Below are positions 1 through 9,779 of a stretch of 27,183 nt of DNA, piece by piece; position 1 is the first letter of the stretch, and each line of letters opens with the position of its first letter. The notes under the pieces are model-generated. The model did no database searches. It worked only from the letters and a program-made list of their open reading frames with translations, and was not told the DNA's origin. The stretch spans positions 1 to 27,183 of the forward strand of contig CAKOGP040001480.1 of assembly GCA_933822405.4 (NCBI GenBank), read 5' to 3'. The position numbers and the translations under genes were made by a program. Source of the DNA: Cylindrotheca closterium (taxonomy: Eukaryota > Bacillariophyta > Bacillariophyceae > Bacillariales > Bacillariaceae).

Positions 1-609
1 TGGGACCGCCGGACGGCGTCGTTGGACCAATGGTTGGACACTCAAGTCACTGACCCAGCCATAAAACACGCTATCCTATACCTCCTTCAAGGGGTTTGTG
101 ATCCGTCCCTCCCTTGCAGTCGGTTGGTTCCGGTTCGTCTTTGCCGCGCTTTCCTCTCCCAACAATGCATCGGCTACCAAGGTTTATTGGAAGGCCGGCT
201 GTCTGTTCAGTGGACGCCTCTGCAGGAACAGTACCTTCAGTCACGAGGGAGCCAACGCTCTCCGACCCTGTGGGTCTCTCGCCTGTCGCATCAGCTGATC
301 TTGCTTGGATTTCATATGTGGGAACATCGGAACTCGGTGCAACATTTGGAGGACAACGTACAGCTACGCGAATGTAGCCGATTGGTGAACGACGGTATAC
401 ACTCTCAGTTTGATATGGGCCCAACCGACCTCCCTAAGGTAGTTCAACGCATGCTCGCTGTGAAACGCCGAACTGTGTTGAACAAGCCGTTGGTCAATAG
501 GGAAGAGTGGCTGAAGCTGGTCAGAATGGAACGCACGGCCTATCGCCGCGCTCTGGCGCCCCAACGCCGTATCCTTCACGGCTTCTTCCATCCGGCCCAG
601 GCCCCCTGA
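1..609 (+). pseudogene. Non-LTR retrotransposon Pol, C-terminal fragment
   Basis: An open frame runs in from the left edge and stops at a TGA at 607-609, giving about 202 residues. I read it as the C-terminal part of a LINE-like Pol downstream of the reverse transcriptase core. The supporting signs are the Trp- and Arg-rich segment with LGFHMWEHRNSVQH near residue 105 and the basic tail with VKRRTVLNKP and RTAYRRAL. HMW-HRN segments of this kind follow the RT domain in non-LTR elements of stramenopile genomes, a recollection I cannot check here. No RT catalytic motif lies inside the window, so the identity is inferred. It does not overlap the part of Pol kept in the minus-strand LINE at 4203-6725, so the two cannot be compared directly. 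An antisense frame at 71-424 is a shadow. Confidence 0.6.
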
Positions 610-840
610 AACCATTTCGAGGAATCAACGCCCCGAAATCACCCCGCCTTGTCGCGGGTAGAGTTGGGATCCCCTCGATCCTGACTAGAGCAACTTCTGT
701 CCACCAGATGTCTCCAATGGTTCAAACTAGCTGTTGACTCGTCGCTTCACGGTACTTGACCTTTACAGCCGCTTATTCCACCGGCAATCGTATACGCTAG
801 ATAGCATTTAATCGATTAATGTTTCAGTTATTATTATTAT
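610..840 (+). other. 3' untranslated tail of the non-LTR element
   Basis: There is no coding potential here. The segment ends in a short TTA-repeat run at about 829-840, directly followed by Copia LTR sequence at 841. Simple-repeat tails are typical of several LINE clades, so this is the likely 3' end of the element to the left. An 11-bp match to the Copia LTR (GATTAATGTTT, near 814) makes the exact border uncertain: the LTR could instead begin near 813 with an internal deletion. Confidence 0.45.
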
Positions 841-1109
841 CTACGACAATTCTGTGTTGGATGCAGTACTTTGGGACATCGTGTATTATTCCCTACTGCA
901 TTGTACACAACATTGATATCACACTTATATAGGGTCATTCCCTTTGTTTGTGGATGTAGATTGTCCCACAGACTTGCATCCGGCATACTTGCGTCGAATC
1001 CCGACATTACGATCAAAGTCCGATCGTACGTGTCAAAAACTTCGAAAACTTTGTACTTGAATAGTTTCTTTTTGGAACGTAAAAACTCATATTTCATCAT
1101 ATCCCAACA
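841..1109 (-). repeat. Copia copy A, truncated 3' LTR
   Basis: This matches the inner 270 or so bases of the complete LTRs at 10972-11467 (minus) and 15270-15767 (plus). It ends at 1109 in CCCAACA, the reverse complement of the TGTTGGG LTR start. About 226 bp of the other LTR end are missing on the left, where the LINE tail abuts. It differs from the other two LTRs: it has only one copy of the 15-bp ACTTGCRTCCGGCAT unit, plus extra sequence around 940-970. It also keeps a TATA-box-like TATATAAG (minus strand, 924-931), which reads TATACAAG in copy C. It therefore belongs to an older or separate sublineage. Confidence 0.85.
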
Positions 1110-1217
1110 CACTCCTGCCATTGTGACAATCACCATTGGCAGCAATGGGACATGCTCTCATTCACTGTTTATTTTTGTTTTGTATTTTCATTTTGAACAT
1201 ATACATACTTGTCTGAC

Positions 1218-1685
1218 CTAGTCCTGTGGACCAAGAATCAGATCCCTGAACTTGCAAAACTTCTCACCTTGCAATGGCTTAGTCATGAAATCCGCAATCA
1301 TATCGTCAGTTGGACAGTATTCGATCTTAACATTTCCTTTCTCAACTTGATCTGTGATAAAGAAATAACGAATATTGATAGCTCGGCTTCTTTTGCCCGC
1401 GCTCTTGCGACCATTCTCTTCCAGTAGAATCGCGCTTTTGTTATCCTGATACAAGATATTCTTCTCGATCGGATACCCTTGCCACTCCATGAACAACTTC
1501 GTCCATAGTATCATTGTGACAACATTGTCAACAGCAATCAGTTCCGCTTCCGTACTGCTTCTGCTGTTTAGCTTTTGTTTCTTCGACATCACTTGAGCTG
1601 CATCTCCTCCAAAGGACAGAGTGCCGCCAGTATGGCTCTTGAAATCTGGATGCACCGCAAATGATGCGTCGATCATCCATTTCAT
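1218..1685 (-). pseudogene. Copia RNase H domain (copy A)
   Basis: This frame encodes the C-terminal RNase H of a Copia polyprotein. It opens with KWMIDASFAVHPDFKSHTGG, which carries the first catalytic Asp. It continues with SRSSTEAELIAV (catalytic Glu region) and YQDNKSAILLEENG (next Asp), then a C-terminal tail with ADFMTKPLQGEKF, and ends naturally in LGPQD plus a stop. All these motifs are standard for Ty1/Copia RNase H. It is the only complete Copia C-terminus in the window, because copy C breaks off inside this domain and copy B ends before it. A stop and frame change at 1686-1689 separate it from the RT connection region upstream. Confidence 0.88.
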
Positions 1686-1688
1686 GAA

Positions 1689-2018
1689 TCAGAGTGATTC
1701 TGCCGAAAGTGTCAGGTGATACAACAACGTACAAAACAAATATTGCATCATGCAAACACACTTCTTCCAATCAGACTCTGTAGCTTCTTGAACTCTCGAG
1801 GCAAGAATAGTAATTGTTGGATGGATATCCCAACTAGCTCTCTTAGAGACATAAAGTCCCCTTGCAACAGTAGCATGAAAGATCTGACGGTACTCAGCAC
1901 TGAGTAACTTCCCTTTACCAGCTTCCAGTAAATCGTTACCAGCTAATGTTTCCTGCTTTGAATCCTTGTTGAACTTGACAGGAAAATCTTCCATCATGTT
2001 GTTGACATAGTCATCCAT
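1689..2018 (-). pseudogene. Copia RT-RNase H connection region (copy A)
   Basis: About 109 residues begin MDDYVNNMMEDFPVKF and contain SAEYRQIFHATVARGLYVSKRA and a TESDWKKCVCMMQYL segment. This is the RT thumb/connection of Copia Pol, where a [YR]..vG.LlYls.R-type stretch normally precedes RNase H. The plus-strand homologue is at 19936-20270. The segment is separated from the RT core at 2114-3253 by a degraded stretch (about 2019-2113), in which the frame changes and the YLGMTLDF motif is lost. Confidence 0.8.
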
Positions 2019-2113
2019 GCGGATTTTGAGTTTTCATTTCACCGAGACATCCAAAGTCATTCCAAGATATCTGTGTATTTTTCCTCTGATGATTTTACAT
2101 GCCTGGATCGAAC

Positions 2114-3253
2114 CTATCTCATGTGCAACCATTCAGCAAATTCGTCATTTACTTTCGGATCCATGTGACTTGACATAAGATTGTCAACATGAAATCTGAT
2201 AGTTTGCTGTTTTTCATTAACAACTTTGTTATCAACACACAGGTCATACAGATTGAAAACAAATCCCTTTGCTTCCAAATCACTCCGAAATTTATTATGG
2301 AATAGGAGGCTTGATTGCAACATCCCATAAATAGCACATAATACCCGCACATAGATTACTCGCTTTCCGTTCTCTAATACAACGTATTCGCAATACTCTG
2401 GGGCCATGTCAATCAATATCTGGACCATCATGCCAGTGATTTTCATGTAGACGCGATCTTCTCCTTCCATAGCATCGGGCATATAAGTTTGAATGAAAGC
2501 GTTAGGCAAGTCCAGCGTCATTACATCTCTACCTTCGTGTGCATCAATAACACAAGTAGTGGTGATTGCTTCTTGTGAAGCAGTTGGACTTGCAGTGTCC
2601 TCTTGCGATAACCATTCATGAGTTCCATCGCCTCGGAATACTAGGCGACCTTTAATTGTCTTTTCCAATTGCTTCTCCGTGAGTAACATCATCGCTGATT
2701 GTGCCTTCTTTTGCTCAGACGCGGTCATGTCTTTGACAAATTTGGGAGTGAAATAATCTCTCAGGAGCATTTGTCTCAATTCCTTATCCACAGCATCCTT
2801 TCCATCATCACCAAACTTCTTTAGTCCTTGGTTGATGTAATACTGTTGAATGAAGTTCAGACCTTCGTCAGTATCAAACTTGGCCTTGATCTGCATCATG
2901 CAACGAGCGATCAGAATAGCGTCGTGCTCTTCATAATCAGCTTTCATCTCATTCCCAATCTGTTGGAAACATAGATTGTGCTGTGCTTCAAGGATAGCTT
3001 TACTGTCTTTAGTACTGCGACTTCCCTCTTTGGTACAAATACCAGATTTTAACTTGTTCTTCAACGGTTTCAATTCTCTTTCTCGATGCTTGCGTCTTGT
3101 CGCAACTCGATTCTTGTTCTTATTGGCAGAACTGCCACTCCTGCTTGAAGGCCATTCTCTTGGTTTCTTTGGAACTTGAGAAAGGTTCAGCCCAGACATT
3201 GCAGCTTGTGCATATGTGTAACCAGTTCGAGTGACTTTTGCTACTTGAGGCAT
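2114..3253 (-). pseudogene. Copia reverse transcriptase core (copy A)
   Basis: A 379-residue frame begins after the acidic linker with MPQVAKVTRTGYTYAQAAMS and covers the basic pre-RT segment and the RT palm. Motifs in order are KGRLVFRGDGTHEWLSQEDT (Copia KaRLVARG-type), DLPNAFIQTYMP (the xAF motif bearing the first catalytic Asp), and CAIYGMLQSSLLFHNKF (the LYGLKQ-type motif). The metal-binding VDD box reads FHVDNLMSSH. The second Asp is Asn (codon at 2180-2182), whereas copy C keeps FHVDDLMSSH at the homologous place. That substitution should abolish polymerisation. It is the longest undamaged stretch of copy A, and it lacks the TGA and 1-bp frameshift seen in copy C. Confidence 0.88.
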
Positions 3254-3254
3254 T

Positions 3255-4203
3255 TCAGCTCAAATACGATCTCTTCTTCTGGCGGCTCTTGTAGATCCTC
3301 CAGATCAGTAACGAGCTCCCAATATCATCGGTTCCTCTATCGACATTTTCTTGATGGTGATCCAAATCGGCCACATTAGGTTCTTCCTCTTTGTCGCCTT
3401 CATCACCCGAATCGTCGTCTGATTCATAGTCATCATCTCCACAGAATCTGACAGTGAGTTCTGGCATATCATCGACATCATTGTCTGCATCTGCCAAGAG
3501 CTCTTCTCTTTTGGAGTCATCGATATCATCGAATTGTCCACGTAGATTGAAATCACATTCATCTTCATCTTCATATCATTGAATTGTCCACGTAGGTTGA
3601 AATCACGTTCATCTTCATCTTCAGGTTCATAGTCCTGATCAAAGCCTTCTTCTAAGTAACCTTGTTCTGTGTCATCCACTCCTGCGATTTGATCGCCATC
3701 TTGAAATGTCTCCAAATCTCTCTTCTTATCGAAGAACTTCATGGAAGTAACACCTTTGGCAGCAGCCCAAGCTTCAACACGCTGGATTACTTGGTCGGTA
3801 ACAGGTAGTATGACGACCTTGGGTCGGGAAATCATCTTCTTAGTATTGAGGTTGAGCTCTCCGTGCCCAGTAAGTTGTCCCTTTGTAGGTTCAATGTAAA
3901 TCGCTTCGATACTTTGGGGTTCCATGGAATTGTTGGAATCCGTTGCAATTGCATGAACATATTGTCCAAGTTCAGCAACCATGTCACTCTTATAGTTGAT
4001 ATTGACATTATCAATGAGTTGCTGCGGACTGAAATGTGATGAGATACTGTATTTCTGGGGAAGACATTCAGTAGCTCAGCGGCTCGACGTCCAAGACATT
4101 CAGTGATCACTTTTGGGACCACTTTGTAGGGTAATCGTGCAAGACCTACTCTGACTCTTTCTTTCAGCGTCTCCAGCTGCAGTCTGGTCAATAGTAACAC
4201 GCC
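3255..4203 (-). pseudogene. Copia integrase C-terminus and acidic linker (copy A)
   Basis: Reading leftward from the LINE junction, the sequence has the end of the integrase catalytic core, then the conserved YKSDMVAELGQYVHAIATD and IEAIYIEPTKGQ block. Next come RVEAWAAAKGVTSMKFFDKKR and a strongly acidic stretch (DYEPEDEDERDF, DDDYESDDDSGDEGDKEEE) leading into RT. A 32-bp deletion near 4170 removes the segment with the integrase catalytic Glu (present as HEPTAERNNRT in B and C) and shifts the frame. A 50-bp tandem duplication (about 3525-3574 and 3575-3624) shifts it again. The upstream integrase Asp residues are missing because the LINE replaces that part. Confidence 0.85.
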
Positions 4204-5007
4204 GCAACCCTGAAATGGTACAATGGAAGGGGGATGAAAGCTCTCTTCAGAGTCACCAAAGCCCGTCTGCACTTGGTGCGTGGACATTGCTAGAGTGTCA
4301 AACATCATACGCAACACATTCCAAGTAATCGCCATACGCATCATCGCTATCACCGCAACCCAATGGACGACCCAATCAAAACACGACTTTGCGTCATTTG
4401 AAATCCACCCTGCGGAGCGGCGCTGGAGAATCAGCAGGTCCCACACCAGGCGTTTAGACAGGGCAAGATCGATTTCTTGATGGTGCTTTCCAGACCTGCA
4501 CTGTGCATCTACCAAGAGATGATGATCCTCGCCGTAGGCCATGGCCAGGCGGCCCAATTTCTTGTAGTTCGCTTGGGATTCAGAATTCATGAGTTGAATT
4601 GTACGCATTTTTGTCAGCCAAAAGTCTCCTGGCTTCTTTTCAATGGCACAATTCATCAGATGCCGCCAGTTGTCAGGGATGAACCCAGTTATCAAGAGTG
4701 TGTGGCGGAAGAGAGCGTCGCATTGGGCCACCGTAGGAGAATAGATCCCAGCCTTGTAATGACCGTTATGAAGCCCATGCGGTTCCGAGCCCTTATTCTC
4801 TGGATTATGAGACCAGAAGTAAGTATGATCGTCCGGTGACACTTCCATCGGGATCATAGAGTGCCCTTGATGGAAATGGCACTGCTCCAGGAATGACTGA
4901 GTGTAAGAATCAATCCCATCCGTTATTGGAAGGCGGCCCTTCAGAAGGGCGTGAGAGTTCCCCTCTGCGTCCGCCCCGGTGAACATTGAATACAAGGGTT
5001 TGTCCAT
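4203..5007 (-). pseudogene. Non-LTR reverse transcriptase, N-terminal half
   Basis: About 268 residues of LINE RT begin MDKPLYSMFTGADAEGN. Recognisable RT features are HYKAGIYSP followed by the TGFIPDNWRH segment, the KKPGDFWLTKMRTIQLMNSE segment (RT motif 1-2), and NDAKSCFDWVVH (motif A with the catalytic Asp). SIVPFQGCG is the conserved P.QG.G box. Sequence after PFQGCG is Copia integrase in an open fused frame reaching 3832, so the YADD-type box is absent and the enzyme is dead. The start is arbitrary: the region upstream (5008-5183) continues the same protein in a shifted frame (SKGECRKTAHSTT). Confidence 0.85.
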
Positions 5008-5064
5008 GGGAGGAGTTGTTTAAGGTGATCGAGTCTGGTCGTACTGTGCGCAGTTTTCCTGCAT

Positions 5065-5823
5065 TCACCCTTGCTCACCTTGTCTCCGGTCAGTGAGAGT
5101 GCGAAGGTCCACTTGTCCGGTATGTAAGTGCTCCTCAACTTGAATCGCTTGCAAACCACCGGTAGATCCTTTTGACTGGGCATGGCGGCGGCATCTCGCC
5201 TCCTCGTGTTGCTTCATTTGCCGTAACCTCAAAAAGCGATCTCTAGCCTTGAGCGATGTCCATTGTTTTTTCTTCGATTTCTTCACTTGAATAGTTAAGA
5301 ACTCCTTGCACCATGTAACCGCGTGGATTTTCTTGGCATGCAACTTCTCGTGCCTGTCATTACGCAATGCCTTCTCCAATTCAACTGTAGTCTTCTTCCA
5401 GGCGTCGGGCAACTTAGTCTTCTTCATAAGGCGACGGATTTTCCGCGAGCTGACTCGACATTGCTTCCTTCCCTTCAGCAGTAGCTTCCAGAGAGATTGG
5501 CGGTCCCAAAAGTTTTGAATCTGAGGAGACCACGGGACAGCCCCATTTGTAACCCTTTGCCACCTTGCTTCCGCTTTCCGACAAATATCGTACGTCTGTT
5601 TGTGCAAGCAGTTATACTGGCGTCCCATTTTCTCAGTCATAATCCCACTGTTTAATGTTAATTGTCTATGAAGCTGCTCCAACCGCAATGGAATGGAGTA
5701 CGCATCATAACCTTGGTGAACCAGCCGGAGGTAGCGCCAAACGGCCCCAGTATCAAGCATCGTTAATTTGCGAGGCTTATATGGTGTCTTCTCCGGATGA
5801 TAGCTGCCAACAGACCGTTCCAA
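5065..5823 (-). pseudogene. Non-LTR Pol linker between endonuclease and RT
   Basis: A 252-residue frame begins MERSVGSYHPEKTPYKPRKL. It is rich in Lys and Arg, with predicted helical stretches (VSSRKIRRLMKKTKLPDAWK, then VKKSKKKQWTSLKARDRF). It lies exactly between the endonuclease and RT of the same element, where LINE ORF2 proteins carry a poorly conserved basic linker. I see no catalytic motif. It follows the endonuclease in the same reading direction after an in-frame TGA at 5835-5837, and a frame change near 5065-5183 separates it from RT. Function is inferred from position only. Confidence 0.75.
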
Positions 5824-5834
5824 ATCAATATTGA

Positions 5835-6706
5835 TTCACAGACTGTAGTAACCACCCGCTTTAATCACCACTCCGGAAGTTAGAAAAATCCCATCAATGG
5901 GTCTGCCACGTTTGTTGCGATGCTGGATTTGACTTGGATGACGTCGTAGGATTGCTTCCTCCAATCCTACGAAGTCGCTGACGAAAAGAGGAATCCTGGT
6001 ATGAGGAGACACCCTAATTAGCGTCCACGCCCACGATCACTTCGCACCCTTTGTCGCGCCATTGGGTGATTGCACATAACAGGTCCACCATAAACGCCTC
6101 CCTTGGATCACGCTGTCGGCCTTGAGAGCGGAAGAAGCTGCAATGTTGCGCCCATACCGTAGATTCGCCCTTACCCGGGGGGTTTGGCCTGTATGCGGAG
6201 ACAACTACCAAGTCTTTAGAGAACCGGCTACGTGATACATCGGTAGCCTCATTGACTTGGTTATCTGAGGATGGCATATCAAACTTCTTGCCTTGAAGGC
6301 GCACGTGCGCCCACCTTCCCAGCTTAGATGGGTCCCTACCACATGACTTGGCTTGGTGTGCAACCGAATTCAAGACAGTTGCGACGCATCCGCCGAAGTG
6401 AGAGCACGACACAATTGGCTGGGCGCGATTCTCGTTGTGTGCCCTCGTCGAATAGTACCCCTTGGGCCCGACTTGCCGCATCCTATCATTCCAGTTATGA
6501 CCTTCAGTTAGAGAAGGCCAGTGTGTGTTGGTCTCTGCCAACAACGCAATTCCCACTTGTTCATCTTTCAGCCACTGATTAATCTGTAACTGTTTCCGCC
6601 CTGTTGACAAGGCTGGTAGGCCATTGACATTTTGGAAAATCAGGCGAGCCGATGCAGGACGGTGGCAAATGTGATCATCACCAAAGAAATTGCTGGCGGA
6701 AAGAGA
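5835..6706 (-). pseudogene. Non-LTR apurinic-type endonuclease domain
   Basis: This is the endonuclease/exonuclease/phosphatase fold of a LINE, which nicks target DNA to prime reverse transcription. Motifs in order are IFQNVNGLP (N-terminal Asn motif), LLAETNTHWP (catalytic Glu), RWAHVRL, VVVSAYRPNPPG, and VIVGVDAN (Asp and Asn of the catalytic DxN). After an in-frame TAG at 6014-6016 comes RHPSQIQHRNKRGRPIDGIF, which holds the conserved C-terminal Asp region of the fold. Both the TAG and the TGA at 5835-5837 interrupt an otherwise collinear protein, so this was one ORF with the linker and RT. The 5' end is truncated: only about 20 codons precede IFQNVNG before Gypsy sequence begins. Confidence 0.88.
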
Positions 6707-6724
6707 ACTTAAAAATTCCTCGAC

Positions 6725-7691
6725 TGATGATACATCATTGTGAGATCGAGTTTTGTAAAGAATTTGTAACCAGCATGACGAGAGACAACTTCATCAATCA
6801 ATGTCAATGGATATACTTTACGTTTGAGAACCTTGTTCAACTCGCGAAGATCGCTAATCCATCGTGCTCGGCCATCCTTTTAGGAATGATGAATGTAGGC
6901 AAAGTCCATTCTGTTGGACCGCATCATTTGAGTACATTGATGGCTTCCAAATGGCAAAGTTCCTTGAGAAAAGCATCTTGATGCTTTACAGGAACAGAGT
7001 ACGCTTTGGAATGGACAGGAACGGCACCGTTTTTTTACTTCCAAATGGATCTTCTCGTGTTTGTAGTGTTCAAGGTTGCCATCAAAAAACTCTTGTGTAT
7101 TTTCCAATGCAGTTGCCAAGAGATTTTGTTGTTCAGTCGTCAAATGGACTTGCTTGGATGCAATTTCACGACCAGTGGTTGCCTTGTATTTAGCATCAAG
7201 GATGAACGCATCATTGGCGATATCATCATCATCGAGAATGTCCAAATAGCCACGATCCAAAGCAAGAGCCCCGTTGGTATGATTTTGCCAATGAGGTTTG
7301 GATTTAATTGAAATGATCTTGTTGATCCATCTCACTTGATGATTTTGAAAATCAATTACAATTCCCAATTCATCCAGAAAGTCGCAACCAAGGATAATGT
7401 CATGAGAATTAGGTGCGTCAAACACTGTCACAGTTTTCCCGTAGATTCGCCAATGTCGATCAAATTCTGGAAACAGTCCATCTCGAAGCTCCACAGTTTT
7501 GTTAGCATTGAAACTTCCAGATACAGTTGCACAAGGTTTAGCAGTAGTATTAACTTTCACCATTGCGCCTTGTGGAATACTTCTTGCATGAATCATTGTA
7601 GTTTTGCCTCCAGAACCAAACAATACTCGTAGTGGTTATACAGAATGTTTTCCGCCAATGTTTCCCCATTGCATCAAAGAATATGACTTGG
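6725..7691 (-). pseudogene. Gypsy protease to early RT (minus-strand element)
   Basis: The sequence encodes a Ty3/Gypsy aspartic protease followed by the start of RT. The protease core reads LFGSGGKTTMIHARSIP, where the catalytic Asp of the usual D-S/T-G is Gly (codon at 7615-7617). HDIILGCDFLDELGI and QVRWINKIISIK follow (second half of the protease domain), then HYKHEKIHLEV. Past a frameshift near 6900 come KDGRARWISDLRELNKV and YKFFTKLDLTMMYH, which are Gypsy RT motifs 1-3 with motif A. The region ends where LINE sequence begins. The plus-strand Gypsy at 14062-15236 aligns throughout but is clearly diverged, so these are two related families or old copies. Its right end (7691) joins Copia copy B within the acidic linker. 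Confidence 0.85.
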
Positions 7692-7741
7692 CATTTTCTT
7701 GATGGTGATCCAACTTGGCCACAATTGTCCTCATCTGATTC

Positions 7742-8790
7742 CTAGTCATCATGTCCTTGGAATCTGACAGTGAGTTCTGGCATATCATCGACATCATTGT
7801 CTGCATCTGCCAAGAGCTCTTCTCTTTCGGAGTCATTGATATCATTGAATTGTCCACGTAGGTTGAAATCACGTTCATCTTCATCTTTAGGTTCATAGTC
7901 CTGATCAAAGCCTTCTTCTAAGAAACCTTGTTCTGTGTCATCCACTCCTGCAATTTGATCGCCATCTTGAAATGTCTCAAAATCTCTCTTCTTATCAAAG
8001 AACTTCATGGAAGTAACACCTTTGGCAGCAGCCCAAGCTTCAACACGCTGGATTACTTGGTCGGTAACGGGTAGTATGACGACCTTGGGTCGAGGTTGAG
8101 CACTCGGTGTCCAGTACGTTGTCCCTTTGTAGGTTCAATGTAAATCGCTTCAATACTTTGGGGTTCCATCAAATTGCTGGAATCCGTCCCAATTGCATGG
8201 ACATATTGTCCAAGTTCAGCAACCATGTCACTCTTGTAGTTGATATTGACATTATCAATGAGTTGCTGCGGACTGAAATGTGATGAGATACTGTCTTTCT
8301 GGGGGAAGACATTCAATAGCTCGGCGGCTCGACGTCCAAGACATTCAGTGATCACTTTTGGGACCACTTTGTAGGGTAATCGTGCAAGACCTACTCTGAC
8401 TCTTTCTTTCAGCGTCCTATTGTTTCGCTCAGCGGTAGGCTCGTGGTCTCCAGCTGCAGTTGGGTCAATAGTAACACCCATGTCGTCTAGCATATCATCC
8501 GTGAGAGGAATGAAAGCCCGATCACACTTGATCGTCTTGACCTGAAAGCCTGCCTTGTTGTAGCGGCGGAATATCTTATCCAATGCTTCAAATACAGGGT
8601 CAGTCTTCAGGTTCTGCACAGTGGTATCGATGCAGGTGAGAAACTTAGCATTCTCGATCTCCATGTGATCAATACAGACGGTAATAGATCAATTATGTTG
8701 ATACAATTCCTCTGGTGGACTGAAGAAGTTGTCGAACGTCTTGGTCTTGTTGACTTGCCTTTCAATGTAGAGGCGTCAGGTCCAAAGATT
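7742..8790 (-). pseudogene. Copia integrase and start of acidic linker (copy B)
   Basis: This is the DDE integrase of a Copia element. The first catalytic Asp lies in ITVCIDHMEIENAKFLTCID (codon at 8668-8670), the second in IKCDRAFIPLTDDM, and the Glu in GDHEPTAERNNRTLKER. All three are kept here, unlike copies A and C. Other damage is present. An in-frame TGA sits just before SITVCID, where copy C has Arg (CGA). A 24-bp deletion within DTTVQNLKTD has removed the PYRSCIPV segment present in copy C. Further frame changes lie in the linker (about 8060). Downstream, YKSDMVAELGQYVHAI and the DEDERDFNLRGQF acidic part match the other copies. Confidence 0.88.
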
Positions 8791-9656
8791 GCTTTGGCAT
8801 GATTGATTGAGACCAGATTGGATCCCAAACTTCAGACTTTTGGTGCTTGGAGCATTGAGTATGTGCATTGCACTTCTCGCTTCCATTGCAGCCTTGACTT
8901 GTCTTGGAGTGAATCCTCCCTTGTTCTTTCGAATGGTTGCCATCTTGGAGGTCATCTCGAGTCCAGCATATCCATTCTGTTTGTTTGAAGAAAGTTCGAA
9001 ATGGGGTTGATTATTTAAGTTGTTTAACTGGCGACGGTACATCACACTTGTCTCTTTGGCACCTGGTTTGACATTCGCTCCAAGTTGCTCCAACACATAC
9101 ACACCCTTACGAATCACAAATCGCATCTTTCTGTTTCCATCACAATGTACAATAAAAGCATTGTCAGCATCAGTATCCATAATAATGCGGTATCCCGCAG
9201 CAATCATCTCGCGCATATCAAGTACATTGGCAATTCCATCTTCATGGTGATAAACTGGAGGTGGAAATCTTCCTAGAAAACCTTCTTCATCGAGAACTCT
9301 GCTGCCCGCGTTAGTGTGCATGTCAAGTTCTTTCTCAGCATGACGGAGTCCATGCATGAGCTCACCATTACAAATGGTGGTGTTTGTGCAACCACTGTCC
9401 ATGATGACATGATTGTACAACCCAAATGGATCTCTTTCCTTTCTGCGGCTTTGAATAAACTGCAGACCTCGATCTGCTTCAGTAGCAAGATCAGGCAAAT
9501 CTTCATCTTCACTAGCATAGTGCCAGCCGGCTTGAAGCTCAACATTTGTCGTACCAGCAGGACATGGAATAAGATAGACATCATTGCCATTCTCATCCTT
9601 TCCCTTGATAGCGCATCGTGAAAGACATTTGACGTATCAAAATATCCAGTTTTCAC
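8776..9656 (-). pseudogene. Copia aspartic protease region (copy B)
   Basis: A 240-residue frame begins at 9498, with upstream parts to about 9656 in another frame. It carries the retropepsin active site as HVIMDSGCTNTTICNGELMH (Asp-Ser-Gly present). RDFVI-like and KGVYVLEQLGANVKPGA segments follow, then the region before integrase: FTPRQVKAAMEARSAMHILN, which corresponds to the GAG-pre-integrase area of Copia elements. It keeps the 18 bp (9379-9396) that copy C has lost from the active site. The frame is shifted relative to gag (near 9560) and to integrase (near 8780), so the polyprotein is broken. Confidence 0.85.
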
Positions 9657-9779
9657 AGCTTGTTGAAGCCTTTTCGGCCGAGTTGCATTCCACTGAACGC
9701 AATCTCACCGTTCGCATTCATAGAATAAGGGACAGTAACAGTGCCGCCACCTTGAGTTGGAATCTGCATGAGTTGCATT

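Larger units (their letters stand above)
841..4203 (-). mobile_element. Copia LTR retrotransposon copy A (3' half)
   Basis: A minus-strand Ty1/Copia element keeps, in 5' to 3' order, the end of integrase, the acidic linker, RT, RNase H, a short 3' UTR (1110-1217) and a truncated 3' LTR. Its 5' half (5' LTR, gag, protease, most of integrase) is absent, replaced at about 4203 by a LINE. Its integrase-to-linker part duplicates 7692-8470 of copy B, which shows that A and B are two separate insertions and not one split element. Confidence 0.85.
4203..6725 (-). mobile_element. Non-LTR (LINE-like) retrotransposon, truncated at both ends
   Basis: A minus-strand LINE-like ORF2 has an endonuclease domain (about 6700-5835), a basic linker (5823-5065) and an RT N-terminal half (5007-4203). 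It is cut off just after the PFQGCG motif, before the catalytic second RT Asp box and the 3' end. On the right it abuts Gypsy RT coding sequence near 6725, and on the left Copia integrase near 4203. It is flanked by two different retrotransposons, which means a deletion or rearrangement removed its 3' part and the flanking DNA. Confidence 0.85.

Noticed and set aside
811..840. GATTAATGTTT as proof that the Copia LTR begins at 813
   Set aside because: It is only an 11-bp match followed by a TTA-repeat run more typical of a LINE tail. The border is left uncertain.
9020..9250. Plus-strand frames opposite Copia copy B protease
   Set aside because: They are antisense shadows of the minus-strand Pol, whose motifs and copy C alignment fix the coding strand.
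1690..9500. One single Copia element interrupted by a LINE and a Gypsy fragment
   Set aside because: The integrase tail and acidic linker are present twice (3305-4170 and 7742-8470), so two separate Copia copies are needed.
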